The translations under genes were made by a program, and so were the position numbers. Of a DNA stretch of 10,401 bases, positions 1 to 5,720 are shown piece after piece (position 1 is the first letter of the stretch; every line of letters begins with the position of its first letter). This stretch comes from Acidimicrobiales bacterium (GTDB lineage: Bacteria; Actinomycetota; Acidimicrobiia; Acidimicrobiales; SHLQ01), in NCBI GenBank assembly GCA_013002375.1, contig JABDJW010000436.1:1-10401 (forward strand), written 5' to 3'. The notes under the pieces are model-generated. The model ran no database searches. It was not told where the DNA came from and was given only the letters and a program-made list of their open reading frames with translations.

Positions 1-1214
1 ACGTCGGTCTGGTCGACCTACCGGCCGGTGTCGCCCGGCTGGGGTTCGTCCCGCTGTTCGAGACCATCGACGACCTGCGCAACATCGGCGTGGTGCTACG
101 CGACTTGTTGGCCACGCCGGCCTACCGGCGCCTGGTCGAGATCCGGGGCGATGTGCAGGAGGTCATGGTCGGCTATTCCGATTCCAACAAGGACGGCGGC
201 ATCACCACATCGCAGTGGGAGATCCACAAGGCGTTGCGCCAGATCGCCGAGGTGTCGGCCGAGACCGGCATCCGCATCATGGTGTTCCACGGCCGGGGCG
301 GCTCGGTGGGCCGGGGCGGCGGCCCGACCAACGCCGCGATTCTGAGCCAGCCGGCGGGCGTGGTGGCGGGGTCGGTCAAGATCACCGAGCAGGGTGAGGT
401 CATCGCCGACAAGTACGGGCTGCCGGGTCTGGCCCGGCGCAATCTCGATCTCGCGGTCTCGGCCGTCGTGGAGGCCACCCTGGCGCACCGCCGACCTCGC
501 CACGGCGAGGCGACAATGCGCGAGTGGAACGAGGTCATGGAGCTCATGTCGACCAGCGCGTACGACACCTACCGAGCGTTCCTCGAGACGCCGGGGCTGG
601 TCGAGTACTTCCAGACCTCTACACCGGTGGAGGAGCTGGCCCAGATGAACATCGGGTCGCGTCCGGCCCGTCGGTCGGGGGCGGGTGCGGGCATCGCCGA
701 CCTCCGCGCCATCCCCTGGGTGTTCGGCTGGACCCAGTCTCGCCAGATCATCCCGGGATGGTTCGGCGTGGGCACCGCGTTGGAGCGGGCCGCCGACGCC
801 GGCCATGGTGAGGTGCTGACGACGATGTTCGCCGAGTGGCAGTTCTTCGCCACCTTCATCTCCAACGTGGAGATGACCTTGGCCAAGACCGATCTGGCCA
901 TCGCCCGCCACTACGTCGATCGCTTGGTCGATCCCGCGCTGCACCACTTCTTCGACACGATCGTCGCCGAGCACGATCGCACCGTCGCCCAGATCGATCG
1001 GCTCAGCGACTCCGGCCTGCTCGAAGATCTGCCGGTGCTGAAACGCACGCTGGCGGTGCGCGACGCCTACCTCGACCCCATCAATGTGCTGCAGGTCGAA
1101 CTCCTGGCCCGGGCCCGCGCCATGGGCGACGACGATGCGGCCGCGGCCCGCCTGCGCCGAGCGCTCCTGCTCACCGTCAACGGCGTCGCCGCCGGCCTGC
1201 GTAACACCGGCTGA
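1..1214 (+). CDS. ppc: Phosphoenolpyruvate carboxylase, C-terminal part (5' end outside the window)
   Basis: Cytosolic anaplerotic enzyme that carboxylates phosphoenolpyruvate with bicarbonate to give oxaloacetate and phosphate. The reading frame is open from base 3 and gives 403 residues, roughly the last 40-45% of a usual PEPC of about 900 residues. Family motifs appear in the expected order: MVGYSDSNKDGG (active-site Lys region, near fragment residue 63), FHGRGGSVGRGGGP (glycine/arginine loop, residues 95-108), TEQGE, NIGSRPARR, and IPWVFGWTQSR followed by PGWFGVGTAL. The protein ends in NTG, the usual PEPC C-terminus, so the 3' end is intact. The N-terminal half, with its catalytic histidine, is not in the window. 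GTG at 90 is an internal codon, not a start. No convincing terminator follows. The next gene is convergent, 154 bases away. Identification is secure; nothing about regulation can be read here. Confidence 0.97.
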   Translation, partial: VGLVDLPAGVARLGFVPLFETIDDLRNIGVVLRDLLATPAYRRLVEIRGDVQEVMVGYSDSNKDGGITTSQWEIHKALRQIAEVSAETGIRIMVFHGRGGSVGRGGGPTNAAILSQPAGVVAGSVKITEQGEVIADKYGLPGLARRNLDLAVSAVVEATLAHRRPRHGEATMREWNEVMELMSTSAYDTYRAFLETPGLVEYFQTSTPVEELAQMNIGSRPARRSGAGAGIADLRAIPWVFGWTQSRQIIPGWFGVGTALERAADAGHGEVLTTMFAEWQFFATFISNVEMTLAKTDLAIARHYVDRLVDPALHHFFDTIVAEHDRTVAQIDRLSDSGLLEDLPVLKRTLAVRDAYLDPINVLQVELLARARAMGDDDAAAARLRRALLLTVNGVAAGLRNTG

Positions 1215-1368
1215 TCAATCGCCACCATTCCAGGGGTTCTTCGTCCGGGGCACTCGCCGCTCGCCGCACAGATCGTCGAGCAGCTTGTCGGTTGTGCAGA
1301 AGTCCCGCCGCGGTTGTGAAGATTCTGTGCGGGTGCGTCAGGCCCCCGAAATTCTTGCCGCAAGCCCC

Positions 1369-2073
1369 CTAGTCGGTGGTTTTCGGCAATGAGAACGGGT
1401 GGGGCGGTGCGGTGCGGGCCCGGAGCACGAGGAGGTTGCGGGTTCGACCGGCGTCGGTACCGAGCAGCGTCGGCCCCGAGTGGAGTTGGCCGAACTGGGG
1501 GAACAGCACGATCTCGTTGGCCGGCGCTTCGTCGACCGCGAGGGTTCGGCTGGTGAAGGCCTCGGCGACTTCGGACGCCAGAGCAAGTTGTGTGCCCGGT
1601 TGCGGATGAGTAATCGAGATCGCCTCGGCGGCCACACACGCGCCACCGAGGTTGGCCGCGATCGCGACCATGCCCACGTCGGCACCGGGTTCGAACAGAT
1701 CGTCGTCGAAATGTGGTGTGGTCGTCACCTGGTCGGCCGCGGTCAGCGAGGCGGTGAGGTAGGCCGGGAAGTCGAGCACGATGTCGACGATGGCCAACGC
1801 TTCGATGACCCGCTGGTGAAGCGCTTCGGCCTGCGGCAGCCAGAACGCGTTGAGCTCGGCATCGTCGCCGGTCGGGGTCGCGGTGCCGTTGGCGCTGATC
1901 ACGAACGTCTCGATCACCGGCTCGGCCGGCGCTGGGCCGCCGAAGTCGGGCACCCCGAAGGCTCCGAGCGAGCATGCGCCGGTCTGGAGCAGTTGGCCGG
2001 GGTCGCTCGCGGCCAGCAACTCGGCCTTGGTGAGCCGAAGGTGGGCTGCGAAGTCGGCGTCGAGGGGGTTCAT
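1369..2073 (-). CDS. Uncharacterised protein, possibly Fe(II)/2-oxoglutarate-dependent oxygenase-like
   Basis: I do not recognise a named family. The 234-residue product (start 2073) has a second half with the spacing of the double-stranded beta-helix oxygenases: H121-x-D123 in TPHFDDDLFEPG, a distal H198 in FGQLHSGP, and arginines at 210 and 212 followed by NLLVLRA. That pattern (HxD, about 75 residues, H, then Arg about 12 later) fits Fe(II) and 2-oxoglutarate ligands, but the function is inferred. The N-terminal half has no motif I can place. An in-frame ATG at 2109 would add 12 residues. I prefer 2073 because the upstream mini-ORF stops there in a TGATG overlap, and because MNPLDADFAA begins the natural-looking composition. 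No clear ribosome binding site precedes either start. The opposite-strand frame over the same bases is Arg/Gly-rich and looks like a shadow. The gene is convergent with ppc and divergent from infA, so it is probably its own transcription unit. Confidence 0.7.
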   Translation of the reverse strand: MNPLDADFAAHLRLTKAELLAASDPGQLLQTGACSLGAFGVPDFGGPAPAEPVIETFVISANGTATPTGDDAELNAFWLPQAEALHQRVIEALAIVDIVLDFPAYLTASLTAADQVTTTPHFDDDLFEPGADVGMVAIAANLGGACVAAEAISITHPQPGTQLALASEVAEAFTSRTLAVDEAPANEIVLFPQFGQLHSGPTLLGTDAGRTRNLLVLRARTAPPHPFSLPKTTD

Positions 2074-2168
2074 CACCGGTCGACCGTATCCACGCCGCCC
2101 GATGAGCATCCGGCCGCGAACACCAAAACCACAGCAAGAAACCGCACAGATCTCGTCGCCAGCGCCAC
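2073..2168 (-). CDS. Possible mini-lipoprotein ORF (24-31 residues) coupled to the oxygenase-like gene
   Basis: On the minus strand a short frame reads, from GTG 2147, VRFLAVVLVFAAGCSSGG and then six more residues to a TGA. An upstream in-frame GTG at 2168 would give 31 residues. The order is basic residue, hydrophobic stretch, AAGC lipobox, then SSGG linker, which is what a type II (lipoprotein) signal peptide looks like. The stop shares its A with the ATG of the downstream gene (TGATG), a classic translational-coupling arrangement. Only about 11 residues would follow the lipid-modified cysteine. Alternatives are a decayed lipoprotein gene, a chance frame, or the true N-terminus of the downstream protein separated from it by a one-base sequencing error. 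The last is plausible because rpsM in this window also lacks a base. No good ribosome binding site is seen. Confidence 0.4.
   Translation of the reverse strand: MALATRSVRFLAVVLVFAAGCSSGGVDTVDR
2083..2088 (-). promoter_or_regulatory. Possible -10 box before the oxygenase-like gene
   Basis: The minus strand reads TACGGT, matching the actinobacterial TANNNT form, and ends 9 nt before the ATG at 2073. Initiation 7-9 nt after it would give a leaderless or nearly leaderless mRNA. No good -35 box was found at 17-18 bp. This reading competes with the mini-ORF coupling model, in which the promoter would lie farther upstream. Confidence 0.25.
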
Positions 2169-2230
2169 ACCACTACGATGCCAGACCCCGGGTTGTGACC
2201 AGCGTCAGCCAAGACAGGGCCGTACCCAGG

Positions 2231-2259
2231 TTGGCCAACGGGGGCCACCGCGCTAGCGT
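2231..2259 (+). promoter_or_regulatory. Probable promoter for the infA-rplQ operon
   Basis: TTGGCC (2231-2236) and TAGCGT (2254-2259) are separated by 17 bp, which fits a housekeeping sigma-factor promoter with an actinobacterial TANNNT -10 box. Transcription would begin near 2266 and leave a leader of about 85 nt before infA. A 6-bp complementary pair, CGGCCA (2298-2303) and TGGCCG (2320-2325), lies in that leader and may fold weakly. TTGACC at 2259-2264 is a second -35-like hexamer, but the bases 17 bp on (TTTCGT) are a poor -10. Confidence 0.45.
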
Positions 2260-2338
2260 TGACCGCTGGCCTTGCTGTCGGTTTCGTGCCGGCTGCCCGG
2301 CCAAACGTACTCGGTCCGCTGGCCGAGACGGTTCATGC

Positions 2339-2347
2339 AAAGGAAAG
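2339..2347 (+). promoter_or_regulatory. Ribosome binding site that fixes the infA start
   Basis: AAAGGAAAG contains AAGGA, and the AGGA core ends 7 nt before the CTG at 2352. This is ideal spacing for CTG as the start codon. It is the main local evidence against any upstream TTG or GTG start. Confidence 0.65.
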
Positions 2348-2351
2348 TCCA

Positions 2352-2576
2352 CTGGCAAAGCCCAAGGAAGACGCAATCGTGCTGGAAGGCACGGTCACCG
2401 AGTCGCTGCCCAACGCGATGTTCCGAGTGAAGCTCGAGAACGACCACGAAGTGTTGGCGCACATCTCGGGCAAGATGCGGATGCACTACATCCGGATCTT
2501 GCCGGGCGATCGCGTCCAAGTTGAGCTCACCCCCTACGACCTCCAGCGTGGCCGAATCACGTACCGGTACAAGTGA
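2352..2576 (+). CDS. infA: Translation initiation factor IF-1 (CTG start)
   Basis: IF-1 is a small OB-fold protein that binds the A site of the 30S subunit and works with IF-2 and IF-3 during initiation. The 74-residue product starts as (M)AKPKEDAIVLEGTV and ends GRITYRYK. It contains the conserved LPNAMFRV, VLAHISGKMR and RILPGDRV segments, and its length matches the family (72-74). Homology and the Shine-Dalgarno position both put the start at CTG 2352. No ATG, GTG or TTG occurs in frame near that point. The in-frame TTG at 2259 would add 31 residues unlike any IF-1 known to me and overlaps the probable promoter. CTG is a rare and weak start, so either expression is deliberately tuned or the first base is miscalled. 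First gene of the alpha operon, 28 nt before rpmJ. Confidence 0.95.
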   Translation: MAKPKEDAIVLEGTVTESLPNAMFRVKLENDHEVLAHISGKMRMHYIRILPGDRVQVELTPYDLQRGRITYRYK

Positions 2577-2604
2577 CCGGCACCCCCGTTCGTAAAGGTT
2601 TTCG

Positions 2605-2718
2605 ATGAAGGTTCGCCCCTCCGTCAAAAAGATGTGTGACAACTGCCGCGTGATCCGTCGCCACGGTCGCGTGCAGGTGATCTGCACCAATCCCCGGCAC
2701 AAGCAGAGGCAGGGCTAG
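2605..2718 (+). CDS. rpmJ: 50S ribosomal protein L36, zinc-binding form
   Basis: A 37-residue ribosomal protein that was too short for the usual ORF length cut-off. It begins MKVRPSVKKMCDNC and ends with ICTNPRHKQRQG. C11, C14, C27 and H32 form the zinc site of the C+ type of L36. It binds 23S rRNA and is one of the smallest proteins of the large subunit. AAAGG at 2594-2598 is well placed before the ATG. It lies between infA and rpsM, the standard position in the alpha operon, and its stop is 4 nt before the rpsM start. The four zinc ligands and the full length make the call secure. Confidence 0.97.
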   Translation: MKVRPSVKKMCDNCRVIRRHGRVQVICTNPRHKQRQG

Positions 2719-2722
2719 CCCT

Positions 2723-3099
2723 ATGGCACGTATTTCCGGCGTCGACATCCCCCGCGAGAAGCGGGCGCTCGTTTCGCTCACCTACATCTACGGCATCGGG
2801 CCGCGCATCGCCGGCGAGATCCTCGATGCCACCGGCGTCACGCCCGAACGCCGGGTGCGCGACCTGACCGACGAAGAGGTCGCCAAGATTCGCGGCTACA
2901 TCGATCAACACCTCAAGGTCGAAGGCGACTTGCGCCGCGAGGTGTCGCAGGACATCAAGCGCAAGATGGAAATCGGCTGCTACCAGGGCCTGCGCCACCG
3001 CCGTGGTCTGCCCGTCCTGGTCAGCGCACCCACACCAACGCACGTACTCGGAAGGGCCCGAAGAAGACCGTGGCCGGCAAGAAGATGGTTCGTAAGTAA
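2723..3099 (+). CDS. rpsM: 30S ribosomal protein S13, interrupted by a one-base deletion
   Basis: S13 sits in the head of the 30S subunit and contacts the P-site tRNA and the 50S subunit. The first 98 codons read as normal S13, from MARISGVDIPREKR through GLRHRRGLPV. After codon 98 (3014-3016) the frame is lost. The bases from 3019 in another frame give GQRTHTNARTRKGPKK and end KKMVRK, the expected S13 tail, with TAA at 3097-3099. Adding one G between 3017 and 3018 restores the invariant VRGQRTHTN and a 125-residue protein, a normal length. The repaired stop overlaps the rpsK ATG (TAATG), as expected for tightly packed r-protein genes. As written, the unrepaired frame runs to 3142 with a nonsense tail overlapping rpsK. 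S13 is conserved and needed for normal growth, so a base-calling or assembly error is the likeliest cause. A real mutation would be damaging. Confidence 0.95.
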
Positions 3100-3497
3100 T
3101 GGCAAAACCAGCAGCTGGGGGCCGTCGGCCCAAGAAGCGTGAGCGCAAGAACGTCACCCACGGGGTGGCGCACATCAAGAGCTCGTTCAACAACACGATC
3201 GTCACGTTCACCGACCAGGGCGGCAACACGTTGTCGTGGGCGTCAGCGGGCAACGTCGGTTTCAAGGGCTCCCGGAAGTCCACGCCCTACGCTGCGCAGA
3301 TGGCGGCCGAACAAGCCGCTCGCAAGGCGATGGAGCACGGCGTGCGCAAGGTCGACGTCGTCGTCCGAGGCCCGGGCTCGGGTCGCGAGACCGCCATTCG
3401 TTCCATTCAAAACACCGGCATCGAAGTCACCGGCATCAAGGACGTCACTCCTGTGCCCCACAACGGCTGCCGTCCCGCCAAGCGTCGGAGGGTCTGA
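3099..3497 (+). CDS. rpsK: 30S ribosomal protein S11
   Basis: S11 lies on the platform of the 30S subunit, near the mRNA exit region. The 132-residue product has the hallmark stretches HIKSSFNNTIVT, SAGNVGFKGSRKSTPYAAQ, VVVRGPGSGRE and SIQNTGIEV, and ends PHNGCRPAKRRRV, which is typical for the family. The lysine/arginine-rich N-terminus (GGRRPKKRERKN) is usual for actinobacterial S11. Its ATG shares a base with the rpsM stop in the repaired frame (TAATG), which favours translational coupling. No strong Shine-Dalgarno is seen. The stop is 3 nt before rpsD. Full length and uninterrupted. Confidence 0.98.
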   Translation: MAKPAAGGRRPKKRERKNVTHGVAHIKSSFNNTIVTFTDQGGNTLSWASAGNVGFKGSRKSTPYAAQMAAEQAARKAMEHGVRKVDVVVRGPGSGRETAIRSIQNTGIEVTGIKDVTPVPHNGCRPAKRRRV

Positions 3498-3500
3498 CCC

Positions 3501-4112
3501 ATGTCTCGCTACACCGGACCTCGGGCGCGCGTATCTCGCCGCCTCGGCACCAACATCTGGGGTACGAAGGGCGAAACCATCGCTCTGGAGAAGCGCCCTC
3601 ATCCGCCCGGCGAACATGGCCGGTCCCGCCGCCGTGGCAACGTCAGCGAATACCTGCTGCAGCTCCAAGAGAAGCAGAAGGCCCGGTTCAGCTACGGCCT
3701 GACCGAAAAGCAGTTCCGGAACCTCTACGAGGAAGCCAACCGCCGCGAAGGCGTCACCGGCGAGAACATGCTGCGCTACCTCGAACAGCGCCTCGACAAC
3801 GTCATCTACCGGGCCGGCTTCGCGGCCACCCGCCCGCAGGCTCGTCAGTTCGTGAACCATGGTCACGTCAATGTCAACGGCAGCCGGGTCGACATCCCGA
3901 GCTATCGGGTCCGCAAGGGCGATCTCGTCGAGATCCGCGAAAAGCACCGCAACAACGCGGTACTCCAGTGGAATGTCGACGTGCTCGATCGCACTGCTCC
4001 GGGCTGGCTCGAAAAGAGCGGCTTGGGCGTCACCGTTCGCGAGCTGCCCGTCCGTGAGCAGATCGACATCCCGGTCCGCGAACAACTCATCGTCGAGCTC
4101 TACTCCAAGTAG
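3501..4112 (+). CDS. rpsD: 30S ribosomal protein S4, zinc-free form
   Basis: S4 is a primary 16S rRNA-binding assembly protein and, in well-studied bacteria, the translational autorepressor of its own operon. The 203-residue product starts MSRYTGPRARVSRRLG. The cysteines of the zinc-binding N-terminus are absent, so this is the C- form. Conserved parts include KRPHPPGEHG (residues about 32-41), QLQEKQKARFSYGLTEKQFR, and the S4 RNA-binding domain around residues 92-150 (YLEQRLDNVIYRAGF, then ARQFVNHGHVNVNG). It ends IVELYSK, as expected. It follows rpsK by 3 nt. The 131-nt gap to rpoA holds a perfect hairpin that could be regulatory. Confidence 0.98.
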   Translation: MSRYTGPRARVSRRLGTNIWGTKGETIALEKRPHPPGEHGRSRRRGNVSEYLLQLQEKQKARFSYGLTEKQFRNLYEEANRREGVTGENMLRYLEQRLDNVIYRAGFAATRPQARQFVNHGHVNVNGSRVDIPSYRVRKGDLVEIREKHRNNAVLQWNVDVLDRTAPGWLEKSGLGVTVRELPVREQIDIPVREQLIVELYSK

Positions 4113-4197
4113 GGCTCGTCAACAGCGCCTCGGCTTCGGCCGGCGCGCTGGCCTCGCGTTCGGCAACGGGCGCGTGTTCCATCCATCCCCAGTAACA

Positions 4198-4215
4198 CCT
4201 TGGCTGACGCCAAGG
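4198..4215 (+). promoter_or_regulatory. Perfect 7-bp hairpin in the rpsD-rpoA spacer
   Basis: CCTTGGC, loop TGAC, GCCAAGG: seven uninterrupted base pairs ending 28 nt before the rpoA ATG. No T-run follows, so it is not an intrinsic terminator. It could be an mRNA processing or stability element, or a protein-binding site such as one for S4. The self-complementary CTTCGAAG lies just after it at 4221-4228. The function is not known; the structure is directly visible. Confidence 0.5.
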
Positions 4216-4232
4216 GTCGACTTCGAAGCTCC

Positions 4233-4238
4233 GAGGAG
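4233..4238 (+). promoter_or_regulatory. Strong rpoA ribosome binding site
   Basis: GAGGAG ends 5 nt before ATG 4244. It is the best Shine-Dalgarno of the operon and suggests that rpoA translation starts independently rather than by coupling to rpsD. Confidence 0.7.
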
Positions 4239-4243
4239 AAAAT

Positions 4244-5182
4244 ATGCTGGTCATTCAGCGTCCGACGGTCGAAGCGGTTGGCGAAGCTGACGGCAACATT
4301 CAAAAGTTTGCTGTTGGCCCGCTCGAACCAGGCTTTGGCTACACGATGGGCAATTCGCTGCGGCGAACCCTGCTGTCGTCGATCCCGGGGGCTGCGGTCA
4401 CCCAGGTTCGCTTCGACGATGCCCTGCACGAATTCGACACCATCAATGGTGTGGTCGAAGACGTCACCTCCATCATCTTGGCCCTGAAGGATCTGGTCCT
4501 TCGCTGCCACGCCGACGATCCGGTCACGCTGCGCCTCGACGTGCGCGGCCCCGCCGAGGTCAAGGCGTCCGATCTGCAGTCTCATGCCGAGGTCGAGATC
4601 CTCAACCCCGATCTCCCGCTCGCCACCCTGAACGGCAAAGGCCGTCTGGCGGCCGACATCACCGTCGAGCGGGGCCGTGGCTACGTCTCGGCTGATCGCA
4701 ACAACACCAGCGAGACCATCGGCGTGATCCCGGTCGACTCGATCTACTCGCCGGTCCGGCGGGTCGCCTACGACGTCGAACCGACTCGGGTCGAACAGTC
4801 CGCCGACTTCGACCGCCTGATTCTCGAAATCGAGACCGACGGCTCCATCACCCCGCAGGAATCGCTGGCTTCGGCCGGTGCCACGCTGCGGGCGCTGGTG
4901 CAGCTGGTCGAAGAGATGAGCGACGAACCGCAGGGCCTCGAGCTCGGCGAGGTCTCGCCAGTGGCTTCGGGTTCACCTGATCTCGATCTCCCCATCGAGG
5001 ATCTGGAACTCTCCGAACGGCCGCGCAACTGCCTCAAGCGGGCGCAGGTCAACAGCATCGGCGAGCTGCTCGAGAAGACCGAAGACGATCTTCTGGCCAT
5101 CACCAACTTTGGTCAGAAGTCGCTCGACGAAGTGATTGCCAAGCTCGACGAGCGTGGCCTGTCACTGCGCACCCGGGACTGA
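4244..5182 (+). CDS. rpoA: DNA-directed RNA polymerase subunit alpha
   Basis: Alpha dimerises to nucleate RNA polymerase assembly (N-terminal domain) and contacts UP-element DNA and activators (C-terminal domain). The 312-residue product has the NTD in residues 1-225, with GYTMGNSLRRTLLSS (32-46) including the conserved arginines of the assembly surface, and RNNTSETIGVIPVDSIYSPV. An acidic, proline-containing linker spans about 226-253. The CTD spans 254-312 with ERPRNCLKRA and NFGQKSLDEV. R259, N262 and C263 correspond to E. coli R265, N268 and C269. In place of the usual S-A between R and N it has P-R, which could alter DNA contact slightly. The length is normal for high-GC Gram-positives. 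It is followed by rplQ after 3 nt. Confidence 0.98.
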   Translation: MLVIQRPTVEAVGEADGNIQKFAVGPLEPGFGYTMGNSLRRTLLSSIPGAAVTQVRFDDALHEFDTINGVVEDVTSIILALKDLVLRCHADDPVTLRLDVRGPAEVKASDLQSHAEVEILNPDLPLATLNGKGRLAADITVERGRGYVSADRNNTSETIGVIPVDSIYSPVRRVAYDVEPTRVEQSADFDRLILEIETDGSITPQESLASAGATLRALVQLVEEMSDEPQGLELGEVSPVASGSPDLDLPIEDLELSERPRNCLKRAQVNSIGELLEKTEDDLLAITNFGQKSLDEVIAKLDERGLSLRTRD

Positions 5183-5185
5183 GCC

Positions 5186-5539
5186 ATGCCTGCACGTCCG
5201 ACGAAGGGGCGCCGTTTCGGCGGTAGCTCTGCGCACCAGAAGTCGATGATGGCCAACTTGGTCGCATCCCTGATCGCAGCTGAAGCGATTGTCACCACCG
5301 AAGCCAAGGCCAAGGCCGTTCGCCCGATCGCTGAGAAGATGATCACCAAGGCGAAGAAGGGTGGCCTCCACAACCATCGCCAGGTCGTGAAGTTTCTTCG
5401 CGACCGCGAGATGGCGTCGAAGTTGTTCGACGAGATCGGCCCTCGCTATGCCGAGCGGCCCGGTGGCTACACCCGCATCCTGAAGCTGGGGCCCCGCCCC
5501 GGCGACAAGGCTCCGATGGCTCGCATCGAACTGGTGTGA
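5186..5539 (+). CDS. rplQ: 50S ribosomal protein L17
   Basis: L17 is a large-subunit protein near the peptide exit tunnel. The 117-residue product begins MPARPTKGRRFGGSSAHQK, carries LVASLIAAEAIVTTEAKAKA and AEKMITKAKKG, and ends GYTRILKLGPRPGDKAPMA plus a short tail, all standard for L17. It is the last gene of the operon, 3 nt after rpoA and about 50 nt before the terminator. The spacing suggests translation coupled to rpoA, since no strong ribosome binding site precedes it. Many bacteria have truA next. Here truA is about 3 kb away. Confidence 0.98.
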   Translation: MPARPTKGRRFGGSSAHQKSMMANLVASLIAAEAIVTTEAKAKAVRPIAEKMITKAKKGGLHNHRQVVKFLRDREMASKLFDEIGPRYAERPGGYTRILKLGPRPGDKAPMARIELV

Positions 5540-5550
5540 CCAACAAATAG

Positions 5551-5577
5551 CGACTGAAGCCAACAACGATTGAAGCC
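5551..5577 (+). repeat. Imperfect 11-bp direct repeat after rplQ
   Basis: CGACTGAAGCC (5551-5561) and CGATTGAAGCC (5567-5577) differ at one base and sit 16 bases apart start to start, between the rplQ stop and the terminator. The stretch CAACAA also recurs around them. This may be remnant slippage. No function is evident. Confidence 0.5.
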
Positions 5578-5591
5578 TAGAAACGAGTGAG

Positions 5592-5626
5592 GAAGGCCCG
5601 GGTCCGCCCGGGTCTTCTTTTCTTTT
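5592..5626 (+). terminator. Intrinsic terminator of the infA-rplQ operon
   Basis: An 11-bp stem (5592-5602 with 5607-5617, one G-T pair) contains CCCGGG on each side and is capped by the tetraloop TCCG, a member of the very stable UNCG family in RNA. It is followed directly by TTTTCTTTT (5618-5626). This is a strong factor-independent terminator about 50 nt after rplQ. It indicates that the downstream genes have their own promoters. Confidence 0.9.
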
Positions 5627-5706
5627 CGGCCCGGGACTCGGGGTCAGGTCTACGTTGGACCTTGCGACAAACCAGGAATTCGTCCAGACGGCACGGGCCA
5701 GTGGCC

Positions 5707-5712
5707 TAGGTT
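5707..5712 (+). promoter_or_regulatory. -10 box of the SDR gene (likely leaderless)
   Basis: TAGGTT matches TANNNT and ends 8 nt before the ATG at 5721, so transcription would begin at or next to the start codon. No convincing -35 hexamer and no Shine-Dalgarno are present. The same hexamer occurs at a similar distance before the gene at 7682. Confidence 0.45.
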
Positions 5713-5720
5713 CGACAGCC

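Noticed and set aside
96..974. Long minus-strand open frame opposite ppc
   Set aside because: The plus strand is unmistakable PEPC. The minus frame is an artefact of high GC codon use and has no recognisable motif.
1215..1368. Small gene or terminator between ppc and the convergent gene
   Set aside because: I found no convincing ORF with a start signal and no strong stem followed by a T-run. CAGAA/TTCTG near 1297-1336 is too short a pairing to count.
1067..2248. Minus-strand open frame of 393 codons spanning the end of ppc and the oxygenase-like gene
   Set aside because: It overlaps the conserved 3' end of ppc and is Arg/Pro-rich with low-complexity composition, unlike a folded protein.
1399..2256. 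Plus-strand open frame of 285 codons opposite the oxygenase-like gene
   Set aside because: Its composition is Gly/Arg/Glu-rich without motifs, while the minus frame has ordered composition and a plausible metal site.
2259..2351. N-terminally extended infA starting at TTG 2259
   Set aside because: The extra 31 residues are not IF-1-like, the TTG overlaps the probable -10 box, and the ribosome binding site points to 2352.
3011..3025. Programmed -1 frameshift in rpsM
   Set aside because: There is no slippery heptamer and no obvious downstream pseudoknot, and the shifted product would lose a nearly invariant arginine. A missing base explains everything more simply.
3243..4085. Minus-strand open frame opposite rpsK and rpsD
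   Set aside because: Two certain ribosomal genes occupy the plus strand, so this is a shadow.
4198..4215. Hairpin before rpoA as an intrinsic terminator
   Set aside because: No T-run follows, and rpoA and rplQ continue downstream in the same unit.
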